Part shown: in pieces, positions 25,489 through 33,459 of the stretch
Position numbering within the stretch: position 1 is the stretch's first letter
Layout: each line of letters opens with the position of its first letter
From: Clostridium zeae
GTDB lineage: Bacteria > Bacillota > Clostridia > Clostridiales > Clostridiaceae
Reading direction: 5' to 3'
Length of the DNA stretch: 64,000 bases
Assembly: GCF_017312485.1 (NCBI RefSeq)
Contig: NZ_BMBA01000002.1
Coordinates: 368,287 to 432,286 of the forward strand
Made by a program: the position numbers and the translations under genes
The notes under the pieces: generated by a model
What the model was told of the DNA's origin: nothing
Seen by the model: only the letters and a program-made list of their open reading frames with translations
Databases searched by the model: none

Positions 25489-26865
25489 ATGCAATGGAAT
25501 TCAAAAACGCTGATTTTTTCTTTTATCTCATTAATTCTAATTGTATTACTATCCTATAATATTCTTGTTTATTTTAATTTTATAAAAACTAACACCAACA
25601 AAACCAATTATTCAATTTTACTTACCAAGAACAACTTTAAGAGCTCTTATACTCCAAAAATTAATTTTTCTGACAGACATATATCAGAAATCAATGATGT
25701 AAATTTAAGTATTTTAGGCAGGACAAGCATCCCTCATATACCTATGATACTTAAATCTCAAAGATATTATATACCACTTAATTTTATTTCAGAAAAGTTG
25801 AATTATACTGTAGATAATTCAAGCGGCTCACTAATTATATCAAATAATAGCGATAAAATTTTTTTGACTGAAAACTCTTATGAGAAAAACTCTAAAAAAG
25901 GTTCTCTTAGAGGTAATTTAATTAATTACAATAATACCTTTTATATCTCAATATCAGATATAGAAGTAATTTTTGATTTAATTGCCGTATTCAATTTTGA
26001 AAATAAAAAAATTAATCTTATTCCAAATGACGTTAAAGCTCCTAATGAGTCTTCATCACTGTATAATCACAAAATTGCCTTAATCAGATTTGAAGATTTC
26101 GGTTGTGGTTATTCAAATATTGTAGATAAAAATCAAACAAAAATAAAAATCATGTCAAATTTACTATATTCAAATGGAATGAAGTTTCATGTCTCATGGA
26201 TACCTAGATTCAAAGTTCCTTTAAGCAACTTTGATAATGATTTACTGACAAAAGACGATATAATAAATGTTGGATTTGTGAATGTACTAGATTATATGCT
26301 TAATAAAGGTGGAGAAATTGGTCTCCATGGTTATTCGCACCAATCCGGCAACGTTGCAAGTGGAACCGGCGAAGATATGTCGAAGGACACAAATAGTACG
26401 GAAGTTGAAACTCGCGCGGTTATCGAAAAAGGTATAGATACCGCAAGCGCTTTAAATATTCCAATTTCATATTATGAAAGTCCACATTATAGGGCCACTA
26501 TGGATCAAAAGAAAATAATTAGCAACTATTTTCAATTTCTATATGAACATTATGATTATTCTAAAAAAGATAATATATATAAGACTGATGACAACCATTT
26601 ATTTGTTCCAACTCCATTAGGTCGTATATCAGATACTGTTAAAGATACTCAGCGTATAATAGATAAATTTAATGAAGGTAACCCAGATGTGCTTAAAAGC
26701 TTTTATTATCATCCATCTACAGAAATAGACTATATTGATTTTGAAACAAATGATAATAAGCTAAACATAAATTACAATCCAGACTCACCTCTGCAAAGAA
26801 TTGTAAAAACTCTTAAAAATAATAAATATACTTCTCTTCACATTGATGAGCTTATAGATAAATAA
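25489..26865 (+). CDS. Exported DUF2334-type polysaccharide deacetylase-like protein
   Basis: A 458-residue protein with an N-terminal membrane anchor or signal (residues 7-30). A copper-amine-oxidase N-like stalk domain (about 75-180; IPHIPMILKSQRYYIPLNFISEKLNYTVD) is followed by a DUF2334 deacetylase-superfamily domain (about 190-450). The latter has IALIRFEDFGCGYSN, HVSWIPRF, GGEIGLHGYSHQSGN and ISYYESPHY; the H-G-Y-S-H block provides candidate metal ligands. It probably acts on cell-envelope or extracellular polysaccharide. CAAAGGAGCG precedes the ATG. The gene lies between repeats R1 and R2, so it may have arrived with an integrated element. A strong terminator follows. Confidence 0.8.
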   Translation: MQWNSKTLIFSFISLILIVLLSYNILVYFNFIKTNTNKTNYSILLTKNNFKSSYTPKINFSDRHISEINDVNLSILGRTSIPHIPMILKSQRYYIPLNFISEKLNYTVDNSSGSLIISNNSDKIFLTENSYEKNSKKGSLRGNLINYNNTFYISISDIEVIFDLIAVFNFENKKINLIPNDVKAPNESSSLYNHKIALIRFEDFGCGYSNIVDKNQTKIKIMSNLLYSNGMKFHVSWIPRFKVPLSNFDNDLLTKDDIINVGFVNVLDYMLNKGGEIGLHGYSHQSGNVASGTGEDMSKDTNSTEVETRAVIEKGIDTASALNIPISYYESPHYRATMDQKKIISNYFQFLYEHYDYSKKDNIYKTDDNHLFVPTPLGRISDTVKDTQRIIDKFNEGNPDVLKSFYYHPSTEIDYIDFETNDNKLNINYNPDSPLQRIVKTLKNNKYTSLHIDELIDK

Positions 26866-26895
26866 GTTGGAAATAGAAAAGAGAAATAAAATGAT

Positions 26896-26926
26896 AAAAC
26901 CACCACTTTGATGTGGTGGTTTTATT
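26896..26926 (+). terminator. Strong terminator of the DUF2334 gene
   Basis: A perfect 11-bp stem AAAACCACCAC / GTGGTGGTTTT with a 6-base loop, running directly into T-rich sequence. Confidence 0.88.
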
Positions 26927-27027
26927 ATAGGATTCATACGAGAGTATAAATTCTACTTTATCAACTTTTCTCTTATCAATTATAGATTTCAATGTAAAAA
27001 TTGTCATATGTATGCTAACTTCTACAA

Positions 27028-27384
27028 TTATAGCTTTACATTTTCTTTACCCGGAACAATTTCTATATTGGTGATTAAATTATCTTTAACAGTAAAAAAA
27101 TAATAAAACAATTGTGGACTACCAGAAAATTTCCCGGTTGTTATTGAAGACACCATTATTATTCCATTTTTATTTTCCGCGTTTATAACTTCTGATTTCA
27201 GCTTAAACTCCTCATTCGAAATTCCTCGCCATTTTTTAATATCTATAAGTCCATAGATATGATTATCTTCACCGATATCGTGAACGTGAGCGTCTTTTGC
27301 TATACACCTATCTATAACATTATTGTCATTAGTATTTAGAGAATTCATGTAAATTTCAATTGGTTTTGGTAGTTGCATAATCAT
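27028..27384 (-). CDS. SnoaL/NTF2-like protein
   Basis: A 118-residue protein with the SnoaL-like NTF2 fold pattern: PIEIYMNSLNTNDNNVIDRCIAKDAHVHDIGEDNHIYGLIDIKKW, then a beta-rich half (IIMVSSITTGKFSGSPQLFYYFFTVKDNLITNIEIVP). Members bind small ligands or act as ketosteroid-isomerase-like enzymes; no function can be set here. The ATG at 27384 has AAGGAGG at a 7-base spacing. A longer frame from 27417 includes the ribosome site and is rejected. The gene lies between R1 and R2. Confidence 0.75.
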   Translation of the reverse strand: MIMQLPKPIEIYMNSLNTNDNNVIDRCIAKDAHVHDIGEDNHIYGLIDIKKWRGISNEEFKLKSEVINAENKNGIIMVSSITTGKFSGSPQLFYYFFTVKDNLITNIEIVPGKENVKL

Positions 27385-27531
27385 TGAATTACCTCCTTTT
27401 TTATTACAGTTTATCATCTGTAAGTTGACTACAGTATGTCAGATTATATATAAGAATTATGAAAAATGAATAAAATTTATAAAATACTTGATACTAATAA
27501 TGCAAATAATTATTGAGAGGAGAAATTGCCC

Positions 27532-27687
27532 ATGAAAAACAATAAAAGTATATCGTGTACAGTTACTGAATGTAAAAACCATAGTAAAGAAGAAAATTTC
27601 TGTTCTTTAAATAAGATACAAATTGTAAAGCATAGTGATTCAGCTTCAAATGTAGAGCAAACAGACTGCAGAAGCTTTCAAGCATAA
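27532..27687 (+). CDS. DUF1540 small cysteine-rich protein
   Basis: A 51-residue protein with four cysteines in the DUF1540 arrangement: ISCTVTECKNHSKEENFCSLNKIQIV near the start and a final TDCRSF. Such proteins probably bind a metal through the four cysteines; their role is unknown, though they are common in spore-forming Firmicutes. GAGAGGAG lies 9 bases before the ATG and a hairpin follows immediately, so this is a complete small gene. It lies between R1 and R2. Confidence 0.8.
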   Translation: MKNNKSISCTVTECKNHSKEENFCSLNKIQIVKHSDSASNVEQTDCRSFQA

Positions 27688-27692
27688 AAAAA

Positions 27693-27722
27693 GATCCTAG
27701 AAGGATTTTACCTTCTAGGATC
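27693..27722. terminator. Hairpin after the DUF1540 gene
   Basis: A perfect 12-bp stem, GATCCTAGAAGG / CCTTCTAGGATC. On the minus strand it is followed by seven T, so it is a canonical terminator in that direction. On the plus strand it ends the DUF1540 transcript without a clear T-run. Confidence 0.75.
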
Positions 27723-27837
27723 ACTATGTATACTACTTTAATTTACATCAAACTAATTTCGACTAAATGCTATTTTCTTAAATAAAAAAACACATGATTT
27801 GCAAAATGTTTCCATCTAAACACAAAATAATAAAAAA

Positions 27838-27980
27838 GCCCCACGACAAACCCCTTACGTAAGCCGTGAGACCTTATATACTAATTTAAATTGATTACTT
27901 TGTTAAAGCTTCTTCAATAGCAACTGTTGCTCCAACCATTGGGTTGTTACCCATTCCGATAAGACCCATCATTTCAACGT
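27838..27980 (-). repeat. R2: duplicate of the GGGtGRT gene 3' end with ancestral terminator (putative att site)
   Basis: Bases 27888-27980 are identical to 35391-35495 apart from one 12-bp in-frame deletion in a GCAACT repeat. They encode the last residues of the GGGtGRT protein (HVEMMGLIGMGNNPMVG ... AIEEALTK). Beyond the stop codon (27895-27897) lies a hairpin with a TTTTTT tail on the minus strand (CTCACGGC with GTCGTGGGG), presumably the original terminator of that gene. The orientation is direct relative to the intact gene. Confidence 0.85.
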
Positions 27981-28353
27981 TGGTTTAAATTTACAGCCTT
28001 CTAAACAGCATTATTGTTTAATTAAGCTAAGTCCTTAGTAATTCTTGAATACACGTTTTATCAACATTTATAATAATAAACGTTTCCCTAAAATTATGCA
28101 ACATATTTTTTCATTTTTTTCACAATCATTTACGAGTATATTACTTAAGATATAATTTATAAAAATTCCTTCATATTATAAGCATTACTTTTCTATACCT
28201 TGTCCATAATATCTATTAAAGTGATTTCATGAAAATAAAGAAAAGCTACATTAATATAAATAGCACTATAAAAATATCTTTCTCATTATTATTTACTTCT
28301 ATATTATATATACTAATCAGAACAATATGAAAAGAGAGTAACTTAATACTCTC
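27981..28353. other. Prophage edge, non-coding
   Basis: AT-rich sequence with stops in all frames. A hairpin AGAGAGT / ACTCTCT at about 28334-28355 probably terminates the leftward pseudogene. Nothing else is visible. Confidence 0.4.
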
Positions 28354-28725
28354 TTAAACTCTATTCTTAACTAACACAAATTTATATTCTTTTCCATCTT
28401 TACTCTTGTAAACTTGGTTTAAATCATGCCAGTAATGCTCATCTATAAACTTTTCTACGGCTGGCTTATATATTTATTCAGGACAAACCACTGCCATTCC
28501 GCTGTATGTTGGATAATATAATTCCTCAAGTTCAAGATTATTTTCTTCCATATATTCAGCTATAATTTTCTTAACCAAGCTAAAATATGGAGCACCTACA
28601 ACTTCTCCAAAATCCTTTTTATCTTGTATCTTATAAATCTTAAATAGTCTCGCTATTTCACTATCAAACAGCATTTGTTCCTCAGTTTCTAACTTCTTAT
28701 AGTAATTATACATATTAGACCCCAC
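28354..28725 (-). pseudogene. Small gene split by one in-frame stop codon
   Basis: The frame encodes 83 residues (MGSNMYNYYKKLETEEQMLF ... MAVVCPE), then TAA at 28474-28476, and stays open for 39 further codons (IYKPAVEKFIDEHYWHDLNQ ... KFVLVKNRV) to a stop at 28354-28356. The sequence after the stop is as protein-like as that before it, which points to a single recent nonsense mutation in a 123-residue gene. A terminator hairpin sits right at the distal stop. The family is not recognised; the sequence is acidic N-terminally with a Trp/His-containing tail. It lies inside the prophage remnant. Confidence 0.6.
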
Positions 28726-29072
28726 ACAATAATAATTAAATTTGTTTCAAGTGTTTTTTCATTATATATAAAAACTTTTACAAAACAATTTATGTAAATA
28801 GTATATCATCTAAATCTTCATATTTGTCACAAATTATATATTTAAAGAAGCTTATTCACTCTTATTACAATAAAGTTACAAAAGCATCTCATTTTAATGT
28901 ACTTTTATACCATTTTTTACATTAAGTAACACAATTTATGTATATTTTTGTATTCTATTCCAAATATTATTTTATAATATTGATTTTTTCCCTTATTATG
29001 TTTAAAATGTAAATGCTAGTGTACAAACGTTTGCAAACAATAATAGACAATTTTATGGGAGGTTTTATACTT
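28726..29072. other. Upstream region of the secreted putative bacteriocin
   Basis: About 346 bp between divergent genes. It contains the perfect palindrome GTTTGCAAAC at 29029-29038, about 35 bp before the start codon, a possible operator. The rest is AT-rich and featureless. Confidence 0.4.
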
Positions 29073-29783
29073 ATGAAACTAAAAAAAATGTTCATTAAGG
29101 GTTTAACACTTTTACTTTCTTTATCACTTGTGTTACCCACAATCCCTGCTTATGCTTCAACTAACAAAAATATTACAAGCACTGAAACATTAACAAAATT
29201 TGAAGAAATTGCACATCCTTCAAAAGATATTACTATTCTAAAATCAACGTACTCGACTGGTCGCGTTGATTATACTACCTTAAATAAAGCAACTGGTGAG
29301 ATTATGTTATCAGACAGTAATCCATTAATGTCAAAAACATCTAACTCTACTAAAACTTATAAAGTTTCTGACATTATGTCCAAGCCATCAAATAGTCAAA
29401 ACACTTTAAAAACAAAAAATGCCGACGGAACTTTCACTACTTTAGATAGCGGTTATTGGGTTTATAAATGGTCATGCGCGAGAACAAATGCTAAATATGA
29501 AGGTATGGTCGCTGGAGTTGTTATTGGTGCGGTTATGGCTGTTACTGGTTTAGGTGCACTCATCGCTGGATCTGCTGTTGGTTCAATGTGGGCAACAATA
29601 GCATCTGGAGCAGGTTTACCTACTGCATTGCCAGCAGCATTTCCAGCTTTAGGCTCACTTTGGGAATATGACAGTAATGTATATTATGATGCTCATAATA
29701 GTTCAAACGGTATGACATGTTTTCATTATTGGTTTGCCGGTAGTTATAAAGGTTCCTATACAGGTTACTTCACTTGGAGTTAA
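29073..29783 (+). CDS. Secreted protein with glycine-rich hydrophobic segment, putative geobacillin-26-like bacteriocin
   Basis: A 236-residue exported protein. The signal peptide (MKLKKMFIKGLTLLLSLSLV ... cleavage after AYA) is followed by a polar Ser/Thr-rich region. A strongly hydrophobic Gly/Ala-rich stretch (residues about 148-190, AGVVIGAVMAVTGLGALIAG) precedes an aromatic C-terminus (DSNVYYDAHNSSNG ... YTGYFTWS). This order resembles secreted geobacillin-26-like bacteriocins, but I cannot confirm the match. The ATG at 29073 has GGGAGG upstream; an in-frame ATG at 29013 has no ribosome site and would bury the signal peptide. It is followed by a terminator that overlaps a convergent small membrane-protein gene (possible immunity). 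Confidence 0.7.
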   Translation: MKLKKMFIKGLTLLLSLSLVLPTIPAYASTNKNITSTETLTKFEEIAHPSKDITILKSTYSTGRVDYTTLNKATGEIMLSDSNPLMSKTSNSTKTYKVSDIMSKPSNSQNTLKTKNADGTFTTLDSGYWVYKWSCARTNAKYEGMVAGVVIGAVMAVTGLGALIAGSAVGSMWATIASGAGLPTALPAAFPALGSLWEYDSNVYYDAHNSSNGMTCFHYWFAGSYKGSYTGYFTWS

Positions 29784-29788
29784 AACTA

Positions 29789-29820
29789 AAAATGGAGGAC
29801 TATTGTCCTCCATTTTTTTT
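29789..29820 (+). terminator. Strong terminator of the putative bacteriocin gene
   Basis: A perfect 12-bp stem AAAATGGAGGAC / GTCCTCCATTTT with a 4-base loop and a T8 tail. It overlaps the last codons of the convergent gene. Confidence 0.9.
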
Positions 29821-29991
29821 ATAATAAATATAACTTATAATGATATTACCAATCCACACAACTAATATAAATGCTAAAATTTTAATTAAAATTGGAAAAT
29901 TTGTTTTGAGTATAGGTGAAAGTATAGCAGTACAGCATATTATAAACCACACTAATTCAATAATAACTTTTAAAATATAATTCTTCCCCAT
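29800..29991 (-). CDS. Small membrane protein, possible immunity protein
   Basis: A 63-residue protein consisting of two hydrophobic helices (residues about 9-28 and 33-54) with a basic tail (YYKKNGGQ). AGAGGTATTT precedes the ATG. It is encoded convergently with the putative bacteriocin, and its final codons lie inside that gene's terminator hairpin. Small two-helix proteins beside bacteriocins are often immunity proteins, but they also occur as phage membrane proteins. The gene sits inside the prophage remnant. Function is inference. Confidence 0.5.
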   Translation of the reverse strand: MGKNYILKVIIELVWFIICCTAILSPILKTNFPILIKILAFILVVWIGNIIISYIYYKKNGGQ

Positions 29992-30136
29992 AAATACCTC
30001 TCTATCCTTTTATACCTATATTATAATATTAGAATTAGTACTTTTCAACCATAATATCCCAAAATAGGTTATATATTTAATCTATCATTCTTTCTAATTA
30101 ACATATACTATACTTTTTTGTAATCATGATTTAAAT

Positions 30137-30319
30137 TTAATTATTTACGCTTGAATTCTTAGCGGTAGATTGACCGAAATAAAAACCAATAATCATAGTA
30201 TAAATAGCCATAAAATATGTATTAACTTCATTTTTAAATGCTAAAACACAAAATACTAGAGTAAGTACAAGTGCTATTAATTTCTTTACTTCTATAAGTT
30301 TACTTAATTTTTCTTTCAT
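30137..30319 (-). CDS. Small phage membrane protein, holin-like
   Basis: A 60-residue protein with a charged N-terminus (MKEKLSKLIEVKK), two helices (LIALVLTLVFCVLAF and YFMAIYTMIIGFYFG) and a polar tail, a layout common in clostridial prophage lysis cassettes. AAGGAGATG lies upstream, and its ATG overlaps the stop codon of the preceding short frame in an ATGA junction. It is downstream of the amidase in the lysis cassette. It could be a holin or an antiholin-like partner of the UviB-type protein at 31161. Confidence 0.6.
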   Translation of the reverse strand: MKEKLSKLIEVKKLIALVLTLVFCVLAFKNEVNTYFMAIYTMIIGFYFGQSTAKNSSVNN

Positions 30320-30459
30320 ATTATATACATCTCCTTGTAATTAAATTTCATGATGTTGTCGATACTATCCACCTCACCAATCTCACTACCTAATCTTATG
30401 TGACTTTCTCCCATCAGTTCTAACTCATTTGGCAAATCCCAACCAGTTTTATAATCCAC
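30316..30459 (-). CDS. Short frame between endolysin and holin-like gene
   Basis: A 47-codon frame overlapping the end of the amidase gene by 11 bases and ending in an ATGA overlap with the next gene. It encodes a non-random peptide (DYKTGWDLPNELELMGESHI ... MKFNYKEMYII). The proposed GTG start at 30459 lacks a convincing Shine-Dalgarno site, so it may be translated by coupling or be a relic. No family is recognised. Confidence 0.35.
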   Translation of the reverse strand: MDYKTGWDLPNELELMGESHIRLGSEIGEVDSIDNIMKFNYKEMYII

Positions 30460-31147
30460 CACGCCATACTACGAATCCAGTTTTCTTACATGCTTTCTTA
30501 TTAGCATCTATACCATTATATACAACTACCATTCTATTACCTAAATCAGCTATAGCTTCTGCTGTTTCTGTTGGGTCAATAACACCAATTTCATTAGTGC
30601 AATTATAATCAGAATAAACTCTCTCTATAGAACCACCATTTCTCCAAACTTTACTCATATAATCACCTTCACTTACATTATTATTTTGTACTACTGTATT
30701 AACCTGTGCTTGACCATTTTTTATAGCCTCTAAAGGAAATTTAACCCCAGGGCAATTAGTGTTATAAAGTTCTCTATGTCCAAAGCTAGGTATATTGCCA
30801 TATAAACTTTGTAAATATGTTTTAACTTGTAAGCAAGCTTGTAATTGAGCTACTGGCATTTGTTCTGTCATATATTTCCCTTCACAACACACACCAATAC
30901 TATTATAATTTGCAGTAGGACAATGACTTCCCCTCCACCCAAATTGTCTACCTTGATAAACTGACCCATCTTTTCTTATAAATAAATGATAACCTATTCC
31001 AGCCCATCCATTAGCTAAATGCCATCTATGTATATCTTCTACTGTACATGTTGATGCATCTGCATTATGCCAAACTATTCTAGTTGGCTTATTCTCTCCA
31101 TCTATAAATGTACCATTCCAAGTAAAATTATTTTGTATTATATTCAA
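30449..31147 (-). CDS. N-acetylmuramoyl-L-alanine amidase (phage endolysin)
   Basis: A 232-residue endolysin. Residues about 20-145 are an amidase_2/PGRP domain with zinc ligands in IVWHNAD (first His), the GYHLFIRKDGSVYQGR core and GHRELYNTNCPG (second His and Cys). It cuts the muramic acid to L-alanine bond in peptidoglycan. The C-terminal 68 residues (SKVWRNGGSIERVYSDYNCT ... KKTGFVVWRGG) resemble the SH3-like wall-binding module of clostridial phage lysins. The start is TTG at 31147 with AGGGGATG upstream. It sits between a UviB-type holin and another holin-like gene: a complete lysis cassette. It looks intact. Confidence 0.9.
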   Translation of the reverse strand: MNIIQNNFTWNGTFIDGENKPTRIVWHNADASTCTVEDIHRWHLANGWAGIGYHLFIRKDGSVYQGRQFGWRGSHCPTANYNSIGVCCEGKYMTEQMPVAQLQACLQVKTYLQSLYGNIPSFGHRELYNTNCPGVKFPLEAIKNGQAQVNTVVQNNNVSEGDYMSKVWRNGGSIERVYSDYNCTNEIGVIDPTETAEAIADLGNRMVVVYNGIDANKKACKKTGFVVWRGGL

Positions 31148-31160
31148 TCTTGATCATCCC

Positions 31161-31364
31161 CTATTTTTTAAATATAAAATCTTTAACTTCTTTTACATCA
31201 CCTTTGATATCCTCAATGATGCTGAATTTTTCTGTTAATTTGTCTAATAATCCTTGATATCTCTTTTCTCTCTCGCCTGTCGTTTTTAAAACATATAGCA
31301 GAAGAAATACAAAAAGCGCATAGCCAAAACCTTGACTAAGCGCTGCTTTCATTAAATCGTCCAT
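31161..31364 (-). CDS. BhlA/UviB-family holin-like protein
   Basis: A 67-residue protein: short N-terminal DDLMKAALSQGFGYALFVFLLLYVL helix, then a charged C-terminal coiled segment (TGEREKRYQGLLDKLTEKFS ... EVKDFIFKK). One membrane segment plus a basic/acidic coil is the BhlA/UviB holin-like pattern seen in clostridial phages and bacteriocin plasmids. TGGAGT lies upstream of the ATG. Its gene is 13 bp before the amidase gene, consistent with co-expression for lysis. Confidence 0.85.
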   Translation of the reverse strand: MDDLMKAALSQGFGYALFVFLLLYVLKTTGEREKRYQGLLDKLTEKFSIIEDIKGDVKEVKDFIFKK

Positions 31365-31433
31365 CTTACAACTCCATTCTTAATTTAGTTAATTTCAATG
31401 AGATTTATTCTATCTAATCTCTATTTTTGTATT

Positions 31434-31462
31434 AAAAAAACACTCTATTTTCATAGAATGTT
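31434..31462 (-). terminator. Terminator of the secreted repeat-protein gene
   Basis: AACATTCTAT / ATAGAGTGTT hairpin with one mismatch, followed on the minus strand by seven T. Confidence 0.8.
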
Positions 31463-31473
31463 TTTCAACAAAT

Positions 31474-32892
31474 TTACTTATGCAATACATTGAACTTAGC
31501 TCCCTCATAGGTAAATGAACTATTTCCATAACCTAATTCTGAAAATGTTGTTGTATAGAAGTGATCTGTACCATTAAAGTACCTATACATAGGAGTAGTT
31601 CCTGTTTGTTGTGTTGTTGGTGGATATACATAACACATTGGATTACCATTACACTCTATAGTATATCCGTATTTACCAGTACCTAACTCATTATAATCTA
31701 TAGTATATAAATGATCTGTGCCATTATAATACCTATATAAAGGTACTGTACCAGGTTGTTGAGTAGGGAATACATATCCCTCAATTCCTTCTAAAGTATA
31801 CCCTCCACTACCATTTCCAAGTTCATTAAAGTTAGTAGTATACATATGCTCTACAGAACTACTATATCTGTATAATGGAACAGCTTGTACAGTTGGTTGT
31901 GATCCTTGTGGTACTACTATTATGTAATTAGCATAAACATACAAATATAATAACTGTTCTTGGCTTGTTCCATCATTTCCAAAAGCTTTTACTTTCAACG
32001 TATGGTTGCCTAGAGTAAAATCACTTACTTTGTATATAGTTGAAAATCCACTATTGTTATTCTTATATTCCGGATAGGCATTGTACACATCAGGTCTTGA
32101 AAGTCCTATTGTTGTATCTCTAGAATACGATCCATCAATAAATGTTTGTACAGCTTTAATACCTGATTGATTTAAAGCCCAACCTCTTAATTCAAAACTT
32201 CCTGTATAAGTAGTATTTATTTGAGGTGAATCTATATTCATTCTTGGTGGTTGATAGTCATATTTACCTAATTGTCCATCAGTATCGATAGCATCAAGTG
32301 TAAACAAATCGCCTTGAGTGACATTACTATCTGTGAGTGTATCTACATCATGTACTATACTTATGTTATGTTTTGCATTAGTAGTAAATGTATATTCAAA
32401 GTCTAAAACTTCATACTCATTACTTATATTTGTGCATAAATTATTTATTGAACCTATATACTGTCCATCTGCATATACTTTTTGAGAATATACATTAAAA
32501 GTTGAATAGTTTTGTTGATTATGTTCAATTATTCTAATTTTTTGCCCAGTTATTGAAAATCGTACTTCATCAGCTTTTTTATATGATATAGATTGTGACA
32601 AGTCATATACATTTCCTGGACTAGTATATGAAAGATGATGCCATCCGTCACCAATGTACTGAATATTGCTATTAAAATCATCATATCTATTCCATCCTAC
32701 TTCTGGAAGATATAAGGTATTTCCAATCTTTGCACTATTGCTAGAAGTGCCATTCAGATTATTTTTCCCAGCTAATCCATCATCCTGATAAGAATATGAA
32801 TCTGTTGCTTTAGCAACTTTCAGATTACCAGTACTAAATAACACCGTAAATACCATAACTAAACTTAATATTAAACCAAATTTTTTCTTCAT
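31474..32892 (-). CDS. Secreted protein with Ig-like region and DUF5648-type repeats
   Basis: A 472-residue exported protein with a signal peptide at residues 1-30 (cleavage after VAKA). Residues about 40-210 are beta-rich. An Ig-like segment (about 215-315, MNIDSPQINTTYTGSFELRGW) follows. The C-terminus holds three copies of a DUF5648-like repeat (VPLYRYSSSVEHMYTTNFNE, VPLYRYYNGTDHLYTIDYNE, TPMYRYFNGTDHFYTTTFSE) separated by Pro/Gln/Thr linkers. These repeats occur in secreted clostridial wall-active proteins. No catalytic domain is evident. It lies between tail and lysis genes and has its own terminator, so it may be cargo rather than a virion part. Confidence 0.75.
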   Translation of the reverse strand: MKKKFGLILSLVMVFTVLFSTGNLKVAKATDSYSYQDDGLAGKNNLNGTSSNSAKIGNTLYLPEVGWNRYDDFNSNIQYIGDGWHHLSYTSPGNVYDLSQSISYKKADEVRFSITGQKIRIIEHNQQNYSTFNVYSQKVYADGQYIGSINNLCTNISNEYEVLDFEYTFTTNAKHNISIVHDVDTLTDSNVTQGDLFTLDAIDTDGQLGKYDYQPPRMNIDSPQINTTYTGSFELRGWALNQSGIKAVQTFIDGSYSRDTTIGLSRPDVYNAYPEYKNNNSGFSTIYKVSDFTLGNHTLKVKAFGNDGTSQEQLLYLYVYANYIIVVPQGSQPTVQAVPLYRYSSSVEHMYTTNFNELGNGSGGYTLEGIEGYVFPTQQPGTVPLYRYYNGTDHLYTIDYNELGTGKYGYTIECNGNPMCYVYPPTTQQTGTTPMYRYFNGTDHFYTTTFSELGYGNSSFTYEGAKFNVLHK

Positions 32893-33188
32893 TTATTTTC
32901 CCCCTCTAAAATTAGTACATGTTACATTATAATTTTGCAACTAATCCATATCAAGGAAAAATATTCTACAATTTGGTTTATATATTACAAATTAAGTAAA
33001 TGTTTATAAAACTTATTTATTCAAATTTAATTAATACTCTAAAAGTTACAATAATTAACTAATTATCCACATAGCTAATATTCAATTCTTCAGTTTGCTT
33101 TTCTCTAATCTTTTAGTTTTTAAATTTACTTTATAATTACCTCGAATAATACCATAAAAAATAGCACCTCAACTTAAATGAAGTGCAT
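32893..33188. other. Intergenic region within the prophage remnant
   Basis: About 296 bp. It holds the upstream region of the secreted protein and, at 33154-33186, a minus-strand terminator (GCACTTCA / TGAGGTGC with a TATTTTTTA tail) for the preceding small gene. Confidence 0.55.
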
Positions 33189-33449
33189 TTATGCAACTGG
33201 ATACTTAGGTATTGCATCCTGCTTTATTTTTAATTGGTTTTCTTCGATATCGTATATAAAATTATTCGGTTTATCTAGAACATAATTGTCTCTATCTAAA
33301 ACCACAAAATCTCTGATAAGTTCATAATCCTCTTTGTCTTTTCCATAGATATTCATATCTTGAATACCCCCTAAAACTTCTTTTAAATCTCCTGTTCTTT
33401 TAGAAAAAAAGATTGTCATTTTACTTTGCATTTCTTCTATTGTAGCCAT
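33189..33449 (-). CDS. Small phage-type protein downstream of tail gene
   Basis: An 86-residue soluble protein (MATIEEMQSKMTIFFSKRTG ... IKQDAIPKYPVA), not recognised. It begins 10 bp after the tail gene, so it was probably co-transcribed with it. AGGAGGTTTAAC lies just before the ATG. Its position at the end of the tail module, before lysis genes, is where clostridial phages encode small XkdX-like or neck/tail accessory proteins. It appears intact. Confidence 0.65.
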   Translation of the reverse strand: MATIEEMQSKMTIFFSKRTGDLKEVLGGIQDMNIYGKDKEDYELIRDFVVLDRDNYVLDKPNNFIYDIEENQLKIKQDAIPKYPVA

Positions 33450-33459
33450 GTTAAACCTC

